Assembly: GCA_015680685.1 (NCBI GenBank)
Contig: MNCI01025042.1
Coordinates: 764,649-828,648, forward strand
DNA: 64,000 nucleotides
Reading direction: 5' to 3'
DNA from: Gnetum montanum
Taxonomy: Eukaryota > Streptophyta > Gnetopsida > Gnetales > Gnetaceae
Shown here: piece after piece, positions 21,163 to 33,781 of the stretch
How the letters are laid out: each line of letters starts with the position of its first letter
How positions within the stretch are numbered: position 1 is the stretch's first letter
Notes under the pieces: model-generated
The model's database searches: none
Seen by the model: the letters and a program-made list of their open reading frames with translations, nothing else
Told to the model about the DNA's origin: nothing
Translations under genes and position numbers: made by a program

Positions 21163-22909
21163 TGAAACACCCTAAAAGAAAATGCAGGGTCATCCTGGCT
21201 TCACCAGGCTCTTGCAGTCCACACAGCACCATGGTAGTCCATCGAGAAAAGAATGTTCTGGGTCCAGGATGGCTGGTTCAGCAAAATTTTCTACTTTAGG
21301 CATGGGCAAGTTCCATACCAACTCGCTTGCCCGCCAAGGTAGTCTAAACAGTCGATAGCCTGCTCAGAAACGATGTTCAGAATCGACGACAGTAGCCTAG
21401 GTGCACAGGAGAAGTAGTTCGGCAAGTTTTCTAAGTCACAAAGCCTGCTACGCTACGATATGTAGCGTAGCAAGCCTCAGAAAATAATGGCGGAACGAGA
21501 TGTTACGCTACACGATGGCATATGGCGTAGCATATCAAAAACTTCACTACTCACCTCCCTCGTCCAATCTCGAGTTTTGCAGTGATGTCCCTTCTCGCTA
21601 GGTAGTGGTGGACCATGTCTGCTACTACGCTATGCTGAGCTACATGGTGTAGCAAGGCGTAGCAATCCTGCGGAAAGCAACAAAAGGTGGCTCAAAAGGA
21701 AAAATCAGCGAAGTCCGCAGAACTTGCCTTATGGCAGAATAAGTTGAAAATCAGCAAAAGAAAACTACCCCAGTCACTACGCTACGTAGCGTAGCATCAT
21801 GTAGCAAGCATATGACATATGGAAAGACATTTGGCAAGGTGCTATGCCACGATAAGCAAGCCACGTCGCAAAACACAACGTGATAGGCAAGTGGCCATGC
21901 GACATCAATGCACTCCACCTCAATTAGACCGTTGGCACACGCCTCTAGGAGCCAGTGACGCAATCATGATGTTGTAGGACCACAGTTATTGTGTGCATCA
22001 CAACAGTCTTGTGAGCTCAATGGTTACAAACGGCTTGAGTAATGCTAGGAAGTTGGCGCAAGTCTGCAACAACGAAGTATTCAAACGGTCACCTTTGCTT
22101 ACCTTCGGCCCTATAAATAGCCTATCAAAGAGCACAAAAAGGGTCCACGAAAAAGAAAAGAAAAAAGAGAAAAGGGGAGTCTCCTAAACTGTAACACAAA
22201 AAAGAGAAATAGCTGTAATCTCACAATAAGGGAAAGAAAAGGGGAGGCCAGCAATATGTAAAAGGAACCTCTCTCAGCTGGCATAAAGCCAGGGGTCTCG
22301 TTCTATCACCTTGGTAGGATCTTGCCCACATTGTATATATGTGAAGTCTATGCCCAAGTGCACAGCCATCCCTGTTTCTTGGCATGCTTTGGTCACTCTA
22401 GGAACTTTCTGCACTCCGTCACGTCATGCAACCGATTATGCCACGCCCTGGCCAAACAAATTTGTAGCTCTAAAGCGATGCATGTTCCTAATTGTATCTT
22501 ATGTTATCTCTTATTTACTATCTGTCTTCCTTGTATTGTTTTCTATTTTATTTACCTTCAAGAATCATTTCATATTATTGTCGCACTTACATTTTTCTTG
22601 TTCAGCATTATTTCCGCATTACCCTCGTATCTCTATTTCATTCATTATCTCGCACCACTGTTGCATTTTTGTTTAGTCCCTTCCTTTTCCCACTGTATCT
22701 ACCCATAAGCACCATCCTACAATTCATATAGTCCATATTGCAAAAGGCTATATTGATGCCGACGTAAGTCCCTGTCTGATCGACCAGACCGTTCAGGGCA
22801 CCTCGTGTTCGCACACACCTAGCACTACACTCCCACGGGCACAGGGTTGGAACTGTTGTGTTCACAAACCTTGGCGTTCTTCTAGCCACCAACGTTTTCG
22901 GTCGCTACA
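21163..22909 (+). repeat. Element B 3' LTR
   Basis: 1747 bp, TGAAACACCC to CGCTACA, collinear with 6350-8091, including the U3 palindromes and the TATA box at 22111-22120. Differences from the 5' LTR are mostly C/T and G/A changes, densest in the first 250 bases. Followed by the target duplication ccatc. Confidence 0.95.
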
Positions 22910-22914
22910 CCATC
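22910..22914 (+). repeat. Target-site duplication, right copy (ccatc)
   Basis: Equal to 6345-6349, as expected for the 5-bp staggered cut of a gypsy integrase. Confidence 0.95.
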
Positions 22915-23592
22915 CATGAAGGACAAGAAGGCATGCCCAGCCATGGTATTGATCAGTTGATTGATACTAGGCAATGAGAAGTTATCTCTGATGGTTGCAT
23001 TGTTTAGGTCTTGGAAGTCTATGCAAATGCATATACTTCTATTTTTCTTAGGCACAACTACGATGTTAGAGGCCCAATCTACATAGTCAATGGCCTAAAT
23101 GAAAGTAGCTTTGTAAAGCTTGGTGATCTCATCATAGACTACCAATGCCACCTTATGTTTGACGTTGTGCCCTTTTTGTTTAACTAGCTTGATGCAAGGA
23201 TCAAGGATGATGTTGTGCTAGACTAGCTAGGGATCTAGGCCTAGCATGTCCTCGTATGACCATGCAAATGTCTGGATATTATCATTAAGCACACTAGCAT
23301 CATCTTGAGCATGCTAGGGTTCTAGTGAGGAGCTTAGTTTCAGCGTTCTCAACTCGTTGTTATGTGTTTCCATAGGGATCTTGACACGGAAATCCTCTAT
23401 GAAATCCCCTACCTCTAGGTCAAGAGCCTTAACTAGATGGTTAGACTAGTCTAGTGGTGCTCTTACCAATGCTATGTGCTCATTGTATGCTATAGGCTCA
23501 AGGTCTAGGCAATGAGGGCTAATGCATTGCTTAATATCGTTGTAAGGCTTCATGAGGACCAAAGGTGAGAAGATTTGCTCCTGCATAACCAT
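22910..23592 (-). pseudogene. Element A pol, 5' half (leader and RT start)
   Basis: Read leftwards from ATG at 23592 (MVMQEQIFSPLVLMKP). It carries FAWSYEDMLGLDP near 23260, NIVVVPKKN, CIDFQDLNNATIRDNFSLP and INTMAGHAFLSFMDG, where element B interrupts. It aligns with B 16218-16990 almost without gaps. In-frame stops at Trp/Gln positions mark it as dead. It continues at 6349. Confidence 0.88.
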
Positions 23593-25031
23593 GTTATGTT
23601 CCTACAAAATGAACTAGAAAAATATCAAGTGGCACCTATTTAACAAAGTTAATAATAAAGCAAGAATGAGAAAATAAATCTAATAAAATTTACTTAAGTA
23701 TGCATGCAGATTGCTATGGCAGGTAAACATGTTTGTGCTAGTTTTAGGCCTCAAAAAATCATGGATGCGCTACAAATGCCATTCCAGAGAGGGTTGGTCA
23801 TGCTTGGGAGTGGAACTAATTGGCATGTTTGCAAGGCAATGAAAAATTATGGTTTTTGGCTAAGTATGGTTGACTATGCTCTTACCCAACTATGTTTTCC
23901 ACTGGGTGTTTAATGGCAAGCATAATCTTGGGTTGGTGGATCATTAAATGACCCTAGTAGGGGTATATAGGCATAGTTTTACTATGGTAATTTATCATTT
24001 TTTGCCATTTCACTGCAATTTTGGGAGCATAGTCTTGTTGCTGCTTCAACCATCACTTTTAGTGGATAGCATAGTTGGGGAAAAGATGAGTCACCAGAGT
24101 GAACACCTTCACCCATGGCTGGTGAATGTTGCTGAGAGAGAGAGAGAGAGAGCACTGAGTCACTTACCATAGGCACACATGGAGGAGAGGAGGCCATCGG
24201 TGTTAGCTAGGTAGACTAACTACACTCTCCCCCTTGGCTCATTTTCCATTTCATTTTTTTACTTTTTTGGATTAAGGACTTGGGAGTGTAGTCCTATGTG
24301 CCACCTTGCATGCCCTACCATGGAAGTGGTTGATGTAGCTATGCACCATTCAATGCATGCCATAGTGGTGTGGGAGGGTTTTTTTTGATCACCTATTTTT
24401 CTTTTTGGTCCTTTGGGGCCATATGGGGGGCTAGGATGCATGTGGGGCTTCAAGACTATAAGGTTTTAGGGTACGTGGGGTTTTAGGGCAAGTAAGGATG
24501 TGAGGGCTATGTAGGTTTTGAGGGCCATGCGGGTGCTAAGGGTCACTGTGGGCACAGGAATTAGGATTTTGTATGGTGGAGGGGGAAAGGATTTCTTTTC
24601 TCTATGACATAGGGCTTAGGGCCTCATGCCTTGCACACCATAGTGCAATTGTAGGGGTGATGACCGTCATTGTCCTTTGTGTGGCAACAGCTGCGATTAA
24701 TGTTAGGTTTCAGTAGCAAAGGAGGCGTTGGGGTGGGAAATATAGGGATAAGGTTTTGCTCCCTTCTTTCTTTTTATTTATCTCATTTTTAGAAACTTAG
24801 GAATGCTCCTAGGCATGGTTGTAGGGGTTGTGGCTATCGTAGCTACTATTATGTTGTGGCTTGTGTTATTTTTTTTCTTAGGTGTAGGACTTAGGACCCA
24901 ACACATTACACATCATGGCATAGCCACAGGATCCTTGGCCATGATTGTGTCCCTCAATGCAGTCATAGGAGCTATGATTACGATCAATGGTGGCGGTTTG
25001 TGCATCTATTTTTTTGGTCGTTCTTAATTAG
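23593..25031 (+). other. Element A spacer upstream of the HAD-like exon
   Basis: Holds what should be the antisense-gene promoter and first exons, by comparison with B 15343-16217 and 14757-15342, but I cannot align exon 1. A short hydrophobic frame at 24803-25027 may correspond to exon 2 (VVGVVAIVATIML against AITTAVVATTA in B). A (GA)n run lies at 24134-24152. The left part has LTR-like words such as TTGACTATGCTC. Confidence 0.35.
24134..24152 (+). repeat. (GA)n microsatellite
   Basis: Nineteen bases of perfect GA dinucleotide repeat. No other significance seen. Confidence 0.9.
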
Positions 25032-26295
25032 CGGTGTTCTAATAGTGGTTGAGCTCGTGGGCATCCTGTTTTGCATGAGTGAACTTGTTCATAACACCCC
25101 TATGCTAGATATGTGGATGGCCCATAAGGTAGTGTGGTTCCAACTAGAAGCTCAAGAGTTCTTGGAATACCTATTGTAGTTGTCTAGGGTGATCATGTGG
25201 TCATGCTTGGCGATCGAGGCTGCTAGTGCTATCATCAGGACATTGTTGCCTAGGGAAAACTAGAGCATCTTGAAGTTCATCTTAGATGAGCCCATTGTGA
25301 ACGTTGATCAGGTAGGAGGCTTAGGTAGAGGTCCTAGGAGCATTCAACAATTATCCAGAGTATGGTGCATGATGGGGCTTGCTTGTTATAACAAAAGCAA
25401 CACCCTTTTTATCATGTAGCAGTTGCATACTTTGTTCTAAAACCCACCTAGAATTGTTTATTGTGTTGAAGGGTAAGCACTTCTATGGATTATGCAATGT
25501 TTTTTGCTACTTTCTCATTAAATTACTAATGGTTGTATGGTTGATTGCCAGATTTAGCGTTGATAAGGATGGCTTGCATGATGTTGCATATGCCTTAGCC
25601 TTAACTTGCACTATCGTAGAGGTATTCTCATCATGCACAAATGTTTGGGTAGTCATGATTGAGAAAGTGGGGCATGATTTGAAGGCCTAAATTTCCTAAT
25701 AATCGAATGCCTATGAGCTATGTAGGATCCATGGCTAGTTGGATGAGGAGTGGGCTACTAGTAAGATTAACATCGAGGAGGTGTTTGCAGCACCACTCCT
25801 ATCTCACACTTCATTCTTACCACGTGTGTACCTATGGTTTATCTCATGTGCTTGCTTGTGTAGACCTTTCAATTTTTCTTATTTGAATGATGCTAACATT
25901 GTTTTGCTATGTGTTGTAGTGATGGTTGTCTCAACTGAGGTGATGGTGGTCACCATAGGTCACAAAAAGGCCACCCTTATCATAAAATATGGGATGTGGA
26001 GGGTGCGCAACATTGGCAGTGCTACCAAGTGCTAGATGTGTTAATGACTTAGCTCACACATGCTAGGTTAATGGACCTTTTCTTGGCCCTTAGCCTAAGT
26101 ATCCTAGTGGCCAAAATGGTCATCATCATTGACTCCTTTAGTAGTGACATCAGACAGTTTGTCACCCAGGTGCGTGACATGATGGTAGTGTTAGACCTCA
26201 TCGAAGCCTTCTTTGTTGATATCTTTGGTGTGCCTGTTGATAACTTGATGATTGTCAATAAGGCCATTAGGAAGGTGGACCACAGAAAAATTTAA
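25032..26295 (+). pseudogene. Element A antisense gene, middle exons (HAD-like and transposon-protein-like), truncated
   Basis: The gene on the opposite strand to A pol, homologous to B 15342-11279. Exon 25032-25472 (441 bases) is HAD-like: LIVVELVGILFC at motif I (both Asp positions changed), VVWFQLEAQEFLEYLL, MWSCLAIEAASAI, SNTLFI, then NPPRIVYCVEG. Exon 25553-25823 (271) has FSVDKDGLHD and LDEEWA, matching FYLNNNGVHD and LDQE in B. Exon 25920-26295 has EVMVVTIGHKKATLIIKYG and MVVLDLIEAFFVDIFGVP. Splice sites: GTAAGC to TTGCCAG, and GTGTGT to GTTGTAG, at the same codon phases as in B. It stops abruptly where element F begins. Frameshifts near 26030 and several stops. Confidence 0.72.
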
Positions 26296-29200
26296 CTTTA
26301 TCTCTAAAATCGTCCAATTAAACTTGAAAAAATGACTTGTAATCTTCCAATATTCAAAGGAATATCATGCAACTCCACAACATGCTAGAAAAATAAATTT
26401 GCAACATGAGAAGCATCACTCACCTTCTTGTATGGAATAAAATATTTCATCTTTAAGAACCTATCCTTGACAACAAAAATTGCATCATTTGCACTCTTGG
26501 TCTTTGGAATACCACTTATAAAGTGCATTTATATACTTTCCCATAGACCTTTACAATTAGGAAAGGCATATACTGTCCATCCATACCTTCACCTCTTTTG
26601 AACTTCTAACAAGTCAAGCACTCCTTCATAAATTTTAAAACTTCTATTGTCATACTAGGTTAAAAATAGTGCCTACCCACAAGTTTTAATGTTTTATCCC
26701 TACCCATGTAACTTGCAATGCCACTACAATGCTTTTTAAACAAAATATTCTTCCTAAAATCACAATTAGAAACACATCCCTTTCCATTATTAAATAATAT
26801 TTCATCTTAAATATGATAGTCCCTCCATTGGTTTATCTTATTCATCAATGAATTTTTGAGGCTCCTCCAAACTTGCCAAAAATCAACATCATGCTCATAC
26901 AAAAAACAAAAATCACCTATACCTTTTATATGAGGTACACTGAAACTCACCATATGCACCTTGGATAATGCATTAGTCATCACATTGGCTTTCCCACTTT
27001 TATGCTTTAACACAAAGTTAAACTCCTATAACTTTGCAACCCACTTCATGTGCTTTGCATTCAACTTCTTTTGTGAGTTTAGAAATTGAATTTCTTTGTG
27101 GTCTATCATCAAGGTGAATTCCTTAGGCAATAAGTAATGCCTCCAATTCTTGATTGCTTGAAGAATAACGTACAACTCCTTCTCATATATGCTATATTTT
27201 TACCTTGACTCATTCAAATTTTCAAAGAAGAAAGAAACAAACCTACCTTCTTGTAAAAGTACTCCAGCAGTGGCTAGTCCACTTGCATCCACCTCCACCT
27301 GAAAAAGCTTATGAAAATTTGAAATTCCAGGCATCAGTTCACTTGTAATATTTTCTTTCAACAAGTCAAATCTTCCTTGGGTTTCATTATCCCATGTAAA
27401 TTCCTTATTTTTCTTTAACAAAGAAAACATAGAACACAAAATACTACTAAATTTTTTGATGAACCATTTATAAAAACATGCTAAACAAAGAAATGATCTT
27501 ACCTTCACAACATTCTTAGGAGTTGGCCAATCCCTAATAGCCTTCAACTTGGTAGCTTCCATCTAAATTTTATTTTTAGAAACCATATGACATAAATATG
27601 TGATTTCCCTCTTGAAGAAATAATATTTCTTCACATTGATCACTAGTTGTGCCTCCTCCAACTTAGAACACACCATCCTCAAGTGATGCAAGTGCTCTTT
27701 CTCATTAGAGCTATATATCAAAATATCGTCAAAAAAGATAATGTATTACTTACCAATCAAGTTCTTGAATACATCATGCATCAATGTCATGAATGTAGTA
27801 GGTGAATTCATGAGACCAAATGGAATTACCAATCACTCAAACAATCCATTCAATTTTTTGAAAAATGTGTTCCACTCATCTCACGCTTGATTCTCATTTG
27901 ATGGTAATCAATTTTCAAATGAAATTTTCTAAAAATATTTGCATTGATAAGGACATCAAGGATATCATCCATCCTTAGAACAAAAAACCTATACGTCATT
28001 GTCATCTTGTTCACTATCCTATAATCAATGCACATTCTCCATTCATCACTATCTTTCTTTGGCATTAGCACTATTGGAACTACACAAGGTGAAATGGATT
28101 CCCTCATGAAGTCATTTGTAATAATTCCTTTACTTGTCTTTGCAATTCATCCCTCTAATTTGGTGCCATCTGGTAAGCTCTCTCATTTGGAATGGTAGAA
28201 CCAAGAATGAAGTCAATCTAATGATGTACATTCCTCATCAATGGTAGTCCATCTAATTTTTCCTTAAAAACCTTGAAAAGGGTTTCTTTTAAGATTAATA
28301 CATCTATGGGAAGTTCAACTTGCACATCATCATGGTTAGTAGCAACTAGTATCATAACAACAAAACCAAAATTGATTTCATCATGTTCCTTAATATATTC
28401 CCTCTTTCCTAGAAGGATTAAGAAAGCATTAAGTGAACTTTGCTGCCTTGTTCAGCTATCATAAGAATCAAATCATGGATTTCATTAGGTCTAGTAACAC
28501 TCCACACATTTCTTGCTTTATCAAACTAAGAACCATTGTCAAAATAACAAGGTATACTAAGAATTACATCAGCATAATCTATTGGAAGAACATCATACTT
28601 CACAACATTATAAAAACTTTCATTTTTAAATTTTAAAGTATAATGTTCCCTTACCTTTTGTAAAAAATCTTGAGATAAATAATGCACCTTATAGGGTCTT
28701 GGTTGAGGATTAGTTACCAAATCTAATTTACCAACTTTCCTAGAAGAAATAAAATTTTCTTGGGCTTCCCCATCAATTAAAACATGAATTCATTTCTTAA
28801 TAAGAGAAAAAATAGTACCAATTCAAAATGATAATTTCCTATGAGGATGATCTCCTTTATGTACATTTCCTGTGAATGCACAAGAATGAAATTTAGAAAC
28901 ATTCTCAATTTTTGAAGCATAGGATTACCTTTTGAAGAGCTTGGCTTAATGTCTCCTCCTCCTCCATGGTTTGTAGATCTTTATCCTTGGCTATCTTGTG
29001 ACGTGGACATTACCATTGTTATGTCCCCATTCTCTACATTTAAAGCATTGAAGTTTTAATGAGTTGTTGCCTTGACCCTTGCCTTCCTTGTGTTGGTCCT
29101 TCTTGCCTTTGCCCTTCTCATCGCCTCTTTCACTCTTCTTGTCTAGGTTTCCTACCTTGTCTTTAGATATAGACTTAGATCCATTATCAAATCTAAATCT

Positions 29201-30142
29201 CTTCTCCTTTCCCTTGGAAGTTTATTTTCTCTTGTTTCTAAAATCCACCTAATTTCTTCTCAACCTTGAGTACAAATAATAAGCCTCATAAAGATTTTAT
29301 GGCTTATAAAAGGATAAATCTTACTGGTATGCCATTTTGAGACCTTCTAAAAAGATTTAAGATTGTTCATGCTCCTCCTAGTTTACCTCAGCTTGATGGA
29401 ATAGATCAAAAAACTTGATGTAGAATTCTTTAACATCTTTGTGCCCTCGCCTTAGGAATTTCAACTTCATAATGTTTTCTTGTCTCTATTGAGACTATTT
29501 AGATTTTATCTTATTATATTTCATTAGATACCAATCTCTTATAGGTTAACTATTTCATCTTTCATAGTCCTAGAACTCCTTTTCTTACCAAGTACAAGCC
29601 ATTCCTCCTAATATGGATTTAGCAATAGGTACCCTCAAGTTATTCAATACCTATTCTAATTGGAAATGCTTCTCAAGTATCTTTAGCCAACTTGCAAAAG
29701 CATTGGTGCTATCTGCACCATTTCAAGTCTTCAATTGCATGTATGAAAGTCTTGTAGCATTTCTAAATACTCTAGTATGCCTTTCCTTGTTTTCTTCATC
29801 AAGCTTGCTTGAAGAGGTAGCATTAAACACCACTGGATCCCTTGGAGTTATCATATGAGGAATAGGATTTTCTCCAATTGGAATCGTTGGCTAATGGTTT
29901 CCTACACTCCCATAGTTGGATTGTCCTTTCTCTTTATCCACTCCATATTCTCCTAGTTATGAAACTTCTTCATCTGAACATACATGGTCTTTACCTTTGT
30001 GGTTCTAGATATGGCTAGGACTAGAATTTTGGTCTATCTTCATGTTGATTTCATTCAATTGAGTAACCATAATTTGAAAGGAAGACTTAATGCTCTCCAT
30101 GTCTTGATTCAAAGCTGACACTTGTTTTTTCTTAGGTGCCAT
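26286..30142 (-). pseudogene. Element F gag-pol (chromovirus-like gypsy), degenerate
   Basis: Read leftwards from ATG 30142 (MAPKKKQVSALNQDME). Gag contains a zinc knuckle with its last Cys lost (CFKCREWGHNNG, near 29060-29010). Protease HVLIDGEAQENFIS near 28780; RT with MRESISPCVVPIVLMPKKD, DYRIVNKMT, PFGLMNSPTTF and FDDILIYS (about 27740-27715); RNase H with FQVEVDASGLATAGVLLQ, YEKELYVILQAIKNWRHYL and ALSKVHMVS; integrase zinc region and start of the core (KKVSDASHVANLFF, near 26430). It is cut off inside the integrase core at about 26286. Stops and frameshifts throughout. A single RNase H and the Met-type primer site separate it from A-E. Confidence 0.85.
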
Positions 30143-30189
30143 TTAAAATTAACAAAATACTTAACCAAAAAAATCAAAATAATAATAGA

Positions 30190-30208
30190 ACCTATGCTTT
30201 GATACTCA
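30190..30208 (-). other. Primer-binding site of element F (initiator Met type)
   Basis: On the minus strand, GAGTATCAAAGCATAGGTT, a near match to the plant initiator-Met site TGGTATCAGAGC, 2-4 bases after the LTR end and about 50 bases before the gag ATG. Confidence 0.7.
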
Positions 30209-30212
30209 TAAC

Positions 30213-31158
30213 ATCGGAGTAGGTTCACTCCAATAATAAATCACCTTCAAGTACTAAATCTAGATATTCTGTAAACTTAAAATCATTTGCTAGAATATAA
30301 GAAAACTAGCTACCTTTAATTAATGTAATTAGAAGATTACAATTAAGTTTCCACAACCCACAACATTCAAAACCTATCACACTCAAACAATATTGTAAAG
30401 CATGATGCTATACAATGACAAAATGATTGTTCTCAATGTAAAACATAACTAATTAGAAATCTCTCCACAACTTGGGCTAAAATCAATATAAAACATAACC
30501 AAATAGAAATCTATCCCATAACTTTGGATTGAGATCACAAATCATAAGGAAGATACAAGAGAAAAGATGTTTCCCAAGTCTTCACACCTTCTCCTTAGTT
30601 GTTTTCATCATTTTCCATTGTGTTTTTGCTATTTCTTGAATTAGGATGGGTGTTTTTGAAAGTTTCCCTATCCATATGGATCATCTCTAAGTTTGCTAAA
30701 ATGTCTCTTATGAAAAAGTGAGCTCTTGGTTTAGACATTATTTATTTTTTCAAGATGTATCTTCTAGGCCCAAGACATCTCAGATTTTGGTGAGACATCT
30801 TGCTAAAGATGTTGCATGCACAACTGAGATGTCTTAGTTAACATGTCTTTTCCAAGACATCTTAGTTTTTGGTGAGATGTGTCACCTATCAAGGCTAAAT
30901 ACAAAATTTCTTGTTTTGATGTTTGGAACCTCTAGATGCCTCTAAAAAATTCCCCATAGGCTCTAGAACTCCCTAACGCATCAAAATAAGAACAAAAGAT
31001 CCCCAAACATGTCAAAACATCCAAGAATCATCATCAACAAGGTTAACACAAGAAGACACATACTAACAAGACATACTTGTCCATGTCTTTTTCAGGTCTA
31101 AAACTTATAAAACATTCATGTAGGGTAGAACAAGGGGATCAAAAGAGGTGTTCCTACA
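30213..31158 (-). repeat. Element F 5' LTR
   Basis: About 946 bp on the minus strand, beginning TGTAGGAACACCTC at 31158 and ending near CTACTCCGATGTTA. There is no second copy in the window because F is truncated at its pol end, so the boundaries rest on the primer site and the TG start only. Confidence 0.6.
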
Positions 31159-32149
31159 CCATAGATATTTTTAAAAATTTGTTTTCTAATCTTCCATTAG
31201 CAAGTACAAGGTGGTGTCAGTATTAGGCATTGAACTCAAAAATGGTGAGTGTAAAGTTGTTTGAGTTAACCAACTAGCCAATGAGCCATGCTTAATATAG
31301 GTACGCTCTAAGATATATAGTCCAATTAGAACTTTATAACTTGGCATTGCCTACCAGAATTGAATCCATAACTTGAGCTTTTAATAATGTTATTTAAATG
31401 AGTACATGAAACTTAAATTTATTAGTTAACTCATTTTATTAGAACAAGGTTAAAATGATAATGATAAAGAAATTAAAATTTTTTAATTCCAAATAAAAGG
31501 TAGTTTAGTAAGTTGTATTATTATCGATAAAAAAATATGCATCCCAAATAGCTATCAACTAAAGTCATACTCAAAGAGATACGATTCTTTTTTAAAGTAT
31601 CATGATTGGAAAAATAAATTATTTTTAATTAATACATCAAATCTCATGGCCTCTACCTAAATGTAGGAAAACACTCTTTTGGAATTGACATTCTAGTGTT
31701 TGGTTTGGACATTTCACTAATACAAAATTTATCAATGTTACTTAAGTCATCCATTATGCTCCTTGTATCTTCCAAGAAAGTGAAAAATTTTGAGTAACTA
31801 CACAATGGATTTTTTTCCTCACCAGCTAAGGAATGCATTAAAAGTTTATGAAACATGAATTGAAGGCCAATTTCCTCACAAAATTACTATTTTAATTTTG
31901 TTTTATAAGAGGTGTTGCCTTCACAATTAGTCGGAGTGGTAATTAACCATTTCAAATGGTACTTTTATAATGATTTAAAATAAAAATATATAAGAAAATA
32001 TATTTTTTTAGGGAAAGTTTGGTTATTTATATAATGAGAGGGATGAACCAAAAAATGTATCAGTACAATAGTGATATCATGATAGAGGGTTGAAGGTCCT
32101 CCAGAAAAACAAATAAACACCTAGACTAATCAAAAAGCTCTAGGCATTC
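31159..32149. other. Unassigned AT-rich sequence
   Basis: About 1 kb without a recognised gene or terminal repeat. Only short open frames, with no family motif. It may be old interspersed repeat sequence. Confidence 0.4.
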
Positions 32150-33031
32150 TGATGAGACATTAATAAGATAGGTTGTGTTGACACATCCTCATCAATGCAT
32201 CCCCATTGACACATGGTAGGATGCACTGATTTAGATATATTGATGCTGATGTAGCCATTGCTTATATAAATACATGCATTCTTTGCATTTATGACACTTT
32301 TCAATCATAGTATTAGTCAAACTCTTATAGTTTATTTTTCCTAAAGGTAGAATATTTTCTTTCTAAGTGCTTGTAGTGTGGATCTAAAAGTTTGTACAAA
32401 GTTTTATTTGAATGCCAATGTACCTAAAAACATTAGCATAATGATAAGAAAATCAAGATTTCTTGTATCTATTAAAACACTTAGACAAGCTTTACTTTAC
32501 TTTTTTGCACTTTACTTGCACTTTTCAGTACTTTCCTTAATTAAGTAATTAATGTTGTTAATCATAAACACATGAGTATAACCACTTTGAGCATAACATG
32601 TTAACACTTGGTAATCCTAGCTGTGGATATTTGGTATGCCTAATAATAGCCACTTGATAACCTATTAGTGTTAACACTAGTTCAGGTTGTGTACAACAAG
32701 TGGAAATGGTTACTCCACGTTAGGATTATTAGTTGCTAGATTAGTTTATTAGTTAGATAATTAATGGGTAAACATCTATTCGATCAACTAGTTGTTAGGA
32801 TAAAAATACATTGAAAATAATTACAAAAATATACATCATATACCTTAACCATAGTTAACCATATGTATAGATAAAACACAAGTGTAGTTAGGAAGACAAT
32901 GACCTTACAACTGCACGATTCACTACTTAGGAATATTGGCCACTAGGATAAATAAGTCTCTGAAGTTTGACTAGATTGCTGGTGAAAGCTTATGATTCAT
33001 ATAATTAGGCATAGGAAATACCTACTACTCA
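32150..33031 (+). repeat. LTR of element G1 (Athila-like)
   Basis: About 880 bp, TGATGAGACATT to CTACTACTCA. It shares with 33782-34752 an ATGCATCCCCAT-rich start, a TATA-like block (TATATAAATACATG near 32264), GTGCTTGTAGTGT, and ACACTTGGTAATCCTAGC. Followed by an Asp-type primer site. Confidence 0.65.
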
Positions 33032-33034
33032 TCA

Positions 33035-33052
33035 TTGGCATCATTGCTAAAG
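33035..33052 (+). other. Primer-binding site of G1 (tRNA-Asp type)
   Basis: TTGGCATCATTGCTAAAG resembles the Asp site TGGCGCCGTTGCCGGGG known from Athila/Tat elements, with C/T and G/A changes. Confidence 0.6.
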
Positions 33053-33781
33053 ATGTAGTTTTGCTAAGTGAGGTAAACATTATTAATGAGTAAATTCATA
33101 CACAAGAATTATGAGGAGAACATAATGAAATATTTCTCATGCCTAAGATATACTTATGACTATTTTTGAAATGACTTCTACTCAAAGGAAAGAATCTCTA
33201 TTGCTGATGATAAAAATAATAGGTAACAGGAGAGGATGCAAAGGACTGGTAAGAAGCCTTAATAGTTGAAAGTCAGTTATGCCCATTTAGATCCCTATTA
33301 TCTTAACTTCACCTTTATCCTCTATTAGGATGAGCAACTATGATGAAGAGATATGAATGATAACATTATGTTATCTCCTAATGAATTTTCTCTTGCTATG
33401 CTCATGATCTAACTCATGAGGTTGGGTATTAAAATAGTTACGCCTAACTATGAAAGTATGGAGCAAGTCTCTAGGAACTACCAACCTATAGAAGCTTAGA
33501 TCTAGAAAGATAAATGCTTGGATACTTGTTATGAAGCCTCTAAAGGTAAGACAATCCCATCATCATTATTCCTATAGCTACATAAATAGGGTAAGGATTT
33601 CTTTTCTGGAAACTCTTAATACATGGATTCTCCTCCTTTCTTTAAGGAGGACACCTTTTATCAATGGTTGTAGTCAACCTTGAAGAACCTTGGTGATGGA
33701 AAGATAGGGTCCAAAGAACAAGGAACCTTAAAAGACAAATCTCATAGTCATTCATCTAAGGATAAAGTGAATGATAAGACT
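33053..33781 (+). pseudogene. G1 gag start, truncated
   Basis: Contains SYAHLDPYYL, matching SYAHLDPYYI in the G2 gag, followed by broken coding sequence to SHSHSSKDKVND, and then the next LTR begins directly. It is only about 0.73 kb, with no polypurine tract before the following LTR. Confidence 0.55.

Larger units (their letters stand above)
6350..22909 (+). mobile_element. Element B: complete giant Ty3/gypsy (Tat-type) retrotransposon carrying an antisense gene
   Basis: A 16,560-bp element with two LTRs, TG...CA ends, a 5-bp target duplication, primer-binding region, gag-protease, an opposite-strand multi-exon gene, pol (RT, two RNase H domains, integrase), 3' tandem repeats and a polypurine tract. 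It sits inside the RT of element A in the opposite orientation, splitting the FMDG-F-GYNQI stretch. The two LTRs differ mainly by transitions; by eye they look a little over 90 percent identical, so the insertion is old but younger than A. It lacks the gag capsid core and pol is broken, so it is not autonomous now. Confidence 0.95.

Noticed and set aside
24803-25027. Hydrophobic frame that looks like membrane segments
   Set aside because: Probably part of the decayed antisense gene of element A or its intron; no supporting homologue, and low-complexity base composition.
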